From Auxenochlorella pyrenoidosa (taxonomy: Eukaryota > Chlorophyta > Trebouxiophyceae > Chlorellales > Chlorellaceae): a stretch of 11,000 nt of DNA. Numbering within the stretch: position 1 is the stretch's first letter; each line of letters opens with the position of its first letter. The position numbers were made by a program, and so were the translations under genes. The notes under the pieces were generated by a model. It was not told the DNA's origin. It saw only the letters and a program-made list of their open reading frames with translations, and did not search any database. The DNA lies in assembly GCA_001430745.1 (NCBI GenBank), contig KQ482063.1:71256-82255 (forward strand). The letters run 5' to 3'. Below, one piece after another: positions 7,124 to 11,000 of this stretch.

Positions 7124-8051
7124 ATGGGCCAGCATCCCAGCAAGCCCAGCCCAGAAGAAGTGCGGCTGCGGGAGCTGTTCACTCTCCAACTGCAGGCAGA
7201 GAGTTGGATCGACAGCCTGCGTGACGAGGCGAATGCTGAACAGGTCAGCGGCGTCCCTGCCACACCCCCAGGCGCTGTTCTACGCCGCTCGCGACTATTG
7301 GAAGCAACTTGTGGGCGAACGGCATGCCATCTTTGCCCGCATGGGTGAGTGCTGCTCACTTCGTCTGGTGCCAGCAGGGCTGGACATGCGCACCGCATGC
7401 CATGCGGTGCTTGTGTTGCATTGCAGAATCGCCTAGCGTCGCCTTGCTGTGTAGCCTTGATGCAAGAGAAAACCCATGCTGCCCTGGGCTTGCTAGCTAC
7501 CGCTTGTGCCCCATGCTTGGCTCGCATCACAGGCCTGCCTGTACTGCTTGCCTTGCAACGCTCCCTGTGCAGCGTCCCTCTGTGGCAGCAACCCACTGCC
7601 GATGCCCGACCCAACCCCTCCCTGGCGGCCATCGCCGCAGCCGTCGGCAGGTGACTGGCGCCAGCCCGGTTCATGCGATGCTTGAATGCAGTCAGGGACG
7701 GATATTCTGACATGCTCCATCCTGGTTGCTCCCTTGGTGGTTGCCAGCAGGCCCGGCATGCTCACGTTGCCCCCCTGTCACTCTTCACTCTGCTTGCTGT
7801 CCCAAGCAGCCGCGCCCCCACCAGCACGGCGGCCTGGCTGTGCCAGCGGAGAGCAACCCAGGACGCCGCCAGCCACCGCCTGCTCGCAAATCACCCCAAA
7901 AGGCGGCAGCGGGAGCACCAGCAGCGAGGTGGAGCCTCCGGGTGGCGGCGAGAAGCGCTTGGAAAGCGCGCCGCTGCTGGCGGCTGGGCGGGGGCGGTCG
8001 GCGCTAGGCCTGCGCCGGCGGCAAGGGCGCGAAGGAGCCAATGGCTCGTAG
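7124..8051 (+). CDS. Array gene 4: paralog with a 34-nt exon 1 insertion (28-nt mini-intron or pseudogene)
   Basis: The start MGQHPSKPSPE and most of exon 1 match the family, but exon 1 carries a 34-nt insertion after the conserved Ala-Glu at codon 38/39. Read straight through, the frame stops at a TGA (7346-7348) inside the exon 1 donor. If 7244-7271 (GTCAGC...CCCCCAG, 28 nt) is removed, exons 7124-7243, 7272-7344, 7573-7650 and 7807-8051 join in frame into 171 residues. The paralog sequence FYAARDYW...AIFARM is then restored, with Gln-Ala added. The exon 3 acceptor is CCCAAG rather than CAG. Exon 2 has Cys in place of His/Gly (SLCGSNPLP). The intact downstream frames argue that the gene is functional or only recently broken. 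Function unknown. Confidence 0.55.
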
Positions 8052-8094
8052 CGGCTCGCTGCCTCTGCCGTGCAAGCAATTCTGTTTCCTGGTG

Positions 8095-8155
8095 GTGAGC
8101 ATCCAAGCCACATCTTCTCGTACTTTCCTTGACGGCGTGCCCGGCCCTCTTGCAG
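8095..8155 (+). other. Candidate 3' UTR intron of array gene 4
   Basis: Donor GTG/GTGAGC and acceptor CCTCTTGCAG/CACC, 61 nt, starting 44 nt after the stop. Donor and acceptor are conserved with the other three copies. Confidence 0.5.
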
Positions 8156-8291
8156 CACCTCGTGCTGATCCCACTGCCTCGCCTCCTTGTTCCTTTCTGC
8201 ACGCTCCCTACATCCCACATCCTGGCCAACGTGCATTCATTCATTGCTCATCTACTTGACACAGCTCATGTGCAACTGCTGCACGCTTGTC

Positions 8292-8335
8292 TTGCCTGGG
8301 TGTTGCTTTGGCTACCTTGTGCCAAAGCCAGGCAA
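8292..8335. repeat. Inverted repeat (hairpin) 1
   Basis: GCTTTGGC (8305-8312) pairs perfectly with GCCAAAGC (8321-8328) across an 8-nt loop. The stem continues outward as TTGCCTG with CAGGCAA, interrupted on the left by a bulge of GGTGTT. Confidence 0.75.
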
Positions 8336-8370
8336 CAAATTGCACGGTGTTGTAGCACCGGTGTTGGTCT

Positions 8371-8399
8371 GCGCCAATGCAACAATGTTGCATTGGTGC
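8371..8399. repeat. Inverted repeat (hairpin) 2
   Basis: GCGCCAATGCAAC (8371-8383) and GTTGCATTGGTGC (8387-8399) form a 13-bp stem with one mismatch around a 3-nt loop. It lies 35 bp from hairpin 1. Confidence 0.8.
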
Positions 8400-8488
8400 A
8401 ACCAGGGAGAGGCTGCGCTCCAGCTGTATCCGCCCACGCTGTTGCCCGGGCTGGCGAGCAGCAGCGTGACTGGGCACTGCGCACTGGC

Positions 8489-8730
8489 GAGAGAGCGGTG
8501 GTAGCATCCTCATCGGCATGTTCATTGGCGAGCATCGAGGGTGCCAGGGCAGCACGCAGCATTGCCGTCGCCAGCTTGCGGGCGGCCTGGCAGCGGGAGG
8601 CCCGCCTGGTACGAGCGAGGTGAAGGGGAGCGTGATGAGGGCAGTGCTCTGCCCAGATCGAGGATCGAGGCTTTTGATTTGTGGGAAGCGTGCTGAGGGC
8701 CGATGGGCCACAGCCCAGACGTGCTGCGCT
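8489..8730 (-). pseudogene. Decayed duplicate of the CCDC47 5' end
   Basis: Positions about 8489-8730 align with about 1095-1330. The minus strand reads RRASRCQAARKLATAMLRAA then LAPSMLANEHADEDATTA, against MRASRCWAASMLAMALLCAA then LAPTTLADEQADEGASTA in the intact gene. The start codon is lost: ACCAATGCGG has become ACCAGGCGG. About 115 bp of upstream sequence is also duplicated, including AGGTGAAGGGG and GAAGCGTGCTG. Similarity ends after the first 40 or so codons, and the membrane segment and later exons are absent. It therefore cannot make the protein. Confidence 0.8.
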
Positions 8731-8961
8731 GCCAGGGTTTCGCGCCTGCAGCTGCATGGGACGCCGATCGCCTCGGGGCGCGCTCGCCATCAATTGCAGC
8801 TCCGTGTCCCACGCCCGCAGCGGCGAAAACGCAGGCCCAGTTTAAACAGCTCGCCGACAGTCGACGGTGCCGCCCAGCGCGCTCCTGTGTTCTTAACAGC
8901 AGCCCAGCAGAAGGGAAAGTCAAATCGCAGTCTGCAGGGGGACTTGCAGCCCCCAGCGGCT
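8731..8961 (+). promoter_or_regulatory. Upstream region of the CDCA7-type gene
   Basis: About 230 bp between the CCDC47 remnant and the start codon at 8962. It is less GC-rich in places (CATCAATTGCAG near 8789, CCCAGTTTAAACAGC near 8836) and presumably holds the promoter and 5' UTR. No specific element is recognised. Confidence 0.4.
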
Positions 8962-11000
8962 ATGCCGAAGCCCAAGGCAGCCGGCGCCAAGGCGCCCCAG
9001 CCCGTCCAGGAGCAGGAAGCAGGTGAGATCGATCACTGTGCTGTCTGCTGTGGGGGGGTCCAAGGGCCTCGAGCCCCCAAGTGCATTCAGCGGCTAGTGT
9101 CGTGCTGCCGCCCCCGCCGATACCTTCGCAGCTTGTTATCCCTTGAACCCTCACCGCTTCTTCGTACATGCTCGCATGCGCCCTAAGGGAGCATGATGGC
9201 ACATGCTCGCCAGCTTGAGAATGCGTGCTGTCCCACTTGCAATCCGTCTGCAGCGCCGGCGCCCGCTGCGCAGCCGGCCGACGCGGGTGCTGGCGGCCCG
9301 CCTGCCAAGAAGAAGCGCAACGCCAACCCTGGGGTCCGCGTCCAGGTGTGTGCTTGGTGTGACTGTATGCGGATGAGGGACCAATTTGCCTGTATGCAGG
9401 TGGGTGCTTGATGTGCCTGTATGCGGGAGGGCTGCATGGGACCTTCCATCTTAGAGCCGCGGTTGAGCATGGACCCCATTTGCTCCTGGCAGCCACAGCG
9501 CAACCGCCGAGCAGGTGGGCGCCAGCCGAGCGCACGCATGCTTCCGCCCCTATGCGTGCGTGCCAACTGATTGGAACCAAGGAGCAAGATTTCAACACCT
9601 GCAGGGCGGGCGCGTGTACGACAGCGAGAACGGCACCACCTGCCACCAGTGCCGGCAGAAGACGGCGGAGATCAAGGCCAAGTGCACCGCATGCACCCTC
9701 TACTTCTGCCCCAAGTGAGCGCCCCCAGCCCTGCAGACCACCGGCAGACAGACAGCCTCCAGCCCTGCAGACAGCCCCCAAGGTAGACAGACAGCCCCCA
9801 GCCTCGCAACCAGACCCCAGCCCTGCAGACAGCCCCGAGGCAGGGGTGGTGGTATGCCAAAGCCGAGGCTGCTGTGTGGCCGGAGCCTCCCTGGCAGGCA
9901 GCTGGGGGGCCGCGTGCTGAGCGCGGCATCGCCCAGCACCTCATTCACGGCATTGTGCCGCTCACCGGCCATGCACCAGTGTTGCTGCCTGGCCACCCGG
10001 GTTGTGGGGGCATGCAGAGGCCATGCCGCAGGCAACCCGCAGCCATGCGGATCTGGTTGCCGGTGCTGCTGCTTGCATACGACATTGCGTGCGTGCCGCC
10101 ACCCACACCTTCTTGAGCAGGTGCCTGGAGAACCGGTATCAGGAGCAGGTTCTCTGGGACAATCGGTGTTCTGATATCATGTATAATACTACCCTTGTTT
10201 TAACAAACGGTGTCCCAATATTACCCTCGTTCTACCCGCTCAGGTGCCTGGAGAACCGGTACCAAGAGCAGGTGGAGGCGGCCAACGCCGCCGGCGACTG
10301 GCGCTGCCCGCGCTGCCGCGGCGAGTGCAACTGCTCCAACTGCCGCAAGGCAAGCCTGTCCGCCAGGGGGTGTTCTTTGGGGCTTGAAAAGCAAAGCAAG
10401 AAGCTGCGCCAAACTGGCAGGGCGCCTGCAGTGCAGCCTGCGATGCAGCATAATGCATGGCTGGCTGCGCAGCGGGGCGCTGCCACTGTGCAGCCCGGCC
10501 CAGTGCCCGCCTGGCGCTGCCGTGCAACCTGCCCCTGCCTGCCAGCCATTGCTGCCGTGCAGAAGAGGGGCATGGAGGCGACTGGCCAGCTGGCCAACAT
10601 TGCCAAGAAGGCGGGCTTTGGCTCAGGCACGTGCCGGCTCGGGCTGTGCTCGAGTCGACAGGAAGCTGCTGACAAGCTTACGCTTCAGCCCGCACACGTT
10701 CGTGGCAGGCACAGATGGCATGCTCCACTTGCTGGCCCTCTCTGGCTCCCACCAAGAAGCCACCAGCAGCACACACCGCACGCGCCCAACCCTTATGCGT
10801 TTGGCTGGCAACTGCCCACCAGAGCCCCCACGTGTGGCCCCTGCTGCCATCTCCCATCGCCTGACACCGCAGTGCGCGACCTGCTGGAGCGCAACCCCAA
10901 CGCCAAGGCCATCCAGCTGCCCCGGGCACCCAGCGGCGGTGCCGGCGCAGACGCCGAGGCCGGCGAGGCGGCTGGCGAGGGGGCCGGCGGCTCGCAGCCG
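8962..11000 (+). CDS. CDCA7-type zinc-finger protein (zf-4CXXC_R1), six exons, 3' end outside the window
   Basis: Proposed exons are 8962-9022, 9254-9345, 9605-9714, 10244-10349, 10563-10626 and 10873 to the right edge, and all junctions keep frame. Residues 1-51 are Lys/Pro/Ala-rich with an NLS-like PPAKKKR. The zinc finger follows: GGRVYDSENGTTCHQCRQKT, CTAC, FCPKCLENRYQEQV, DWRCPRCRGECNCSNCRK, then KRGMEATGQLANIAKKAGFG and VRDLLERNPNAK. Cysteine pairs CHQC, CTAC, CPKC, CPRC and CNCSNC are all present. CDCA7 proteins bind DNA through this domain and partner the HELLS/DDM1 remodeler in DNA methylation maintenance; the same nuclear role here is inferred. The introns after exons 4 and 5 use GC donors. 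The position usually Gly in NRYGE is Gln here. Confidence 0.85.
9719..9842. repeat. Minisatellite in intron 3 of the CDCA7-type gene
   Basis: Imperfect repeats of a unit like CCCCAGCCCTGCAGACAG, with GACAGACAG variants, follow the exon 3 donor. At least five partial units are visible. No coding role. Confidence 0.75.
10118..10274 (+). repeat. Duplicated acceptor and exon 4 start flanking an AT-rich segment
   Basis: Positions 10118-10151 and 10241-10274 share 34 nt (CAGGTGCCTGGAGAACCGGT...) with two mismatches, 123 bp apart. Each copy includes an AG acceptor and the codons for CLENRYQEQ. Only the second continues into the rest of the zinc finger. The roughly 90 bp between them are strikingly AT-rich for this window and contain a repeated AATACTACCCTTGTT / AATATTACCCTCGTT word. 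Confidence 0.85.

Larger units (their letters stand above)
1649..8230 (+). repeat. Four-unit tandem gene array
   Basis: Homologous units begin with start codons at 1649, 3364, 5068 and 7124, a period of about 1.7 kb. The third unit is longer (2.06 kb) because of a 385-bp insert in its spacer. Each unit holds a three-exon gene, a candidate 3' UTR intron, and for units 1-3 an antisense PH-domain remnant plus a shared upstream block for the next gene. Unit 4 loses similarity to the other spacers near 8230. The order and spacing fit unequal crossing-over. Confidence 0.85.
8052..8480. other. Right end of the array and unique sequence with two hairpins
   Basis: Similarity to the other spacers continues through the candidate 3' UTR intron and fades near 8230. 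The next 250 bp are unrelated to the spacers. They contain two strong inverted repeats (8292-8335 and 8371-8399). No coding sequence is supported. Confidence 0.6.

Noticed and set aside
8960..9781. Long minus-strand open frame of 273 residues over the CDCA7-type gene
   Set aside because: It is the shadow of CDCA7 exons and intron repeats and shows no domain.
10121..10148. Use of the first exon 4 copy as a separate coding exon of the CDCA7-type gene
   Set aside because: It would duplicate CLENRYQEQ in the zinc finger and disrupt cysteine spacing. The second copy alone gives the canonical domain.
1..11000. CRISPR array, tRNA, rRNA or prokaryotic operon
   Set aside because: No regularly spaced short repeats with unique spacers, no cloverleaf and no rRNA core motif were seen. 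The gene structure is eukaryotic.

Overview
The window looks like nuclear DNA of a trebouxiophyte green alga of the Chlorella type. It is GC-rich, its genes are broken by short introns with clean GTGAG donors and CAG acceptors, several introns use GC donors, and there is no bacterial operon layout. The organism call is inferred from gene structure and protein families, not from a search.

Layout. (1) Positions 241-1213, minus strand: the 5' part of a CCDC47-family (DUF1682) ER membrane protein gene. Three exons are visible and the gene runs off the left edge. (2) Positions 1214-1648: a short divergent intergenic region between CCDC47 and the first array gene. (3) Positions 1649 to about 8230: a tandem array of four paralogous genes (start codons at 1649, 3364, 5068, 7124) that I cannot assign to any known family. 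Each can be spliced into a protein of about 170 residues. The parts are an N-myristoylation-type start (MGQ-x-PSK), a variable helical segment, a proline-rich exon, and a Ser/Gly/Pro-rich tail ending in a basic RRRQGREG motif. All coding introns shared by the four copies are phase 1, and each copy has a candidate intron 43-44 nt after the stop. The spacers hold antisense remnants of a PH-domain exon, and one spacer carries a 385-bp insert with a possible ARP8-like exon. (4) Positions about 8480-8730: a decayed copy of the CCDC47 5' end, start codon lost, so the array is bracketed by two copies of that segment. (5) Positions 8962-11000, plus strand: a CDCA7-type zf-4CXXC_R1 zinc-finger gene with six exons visible, open at the right edge.

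The main novelty is the array. Between copies 1 and 2 the N-terminal exon is clearly less conserved than the adjacent intron (about 72% versus 87% identical by my hand count), and 29 of 35 changed codons change the residue. That is the opposite of normal gene decay and points to diversifying selection or exon-restricted exchange in a myristoylated protein family. Exons 2 and 3 group the copies differently, which suggests gene conversion. Copy 4 carries a 34-nt insertion in exon 1 that either kills the frame or is mostly a 28-nt mini-intron.

The two flanking genes are housekeeping in type (ER membrane-protein biogenesis; chromatin and DNA methylation). I see no functional link between them and the array.
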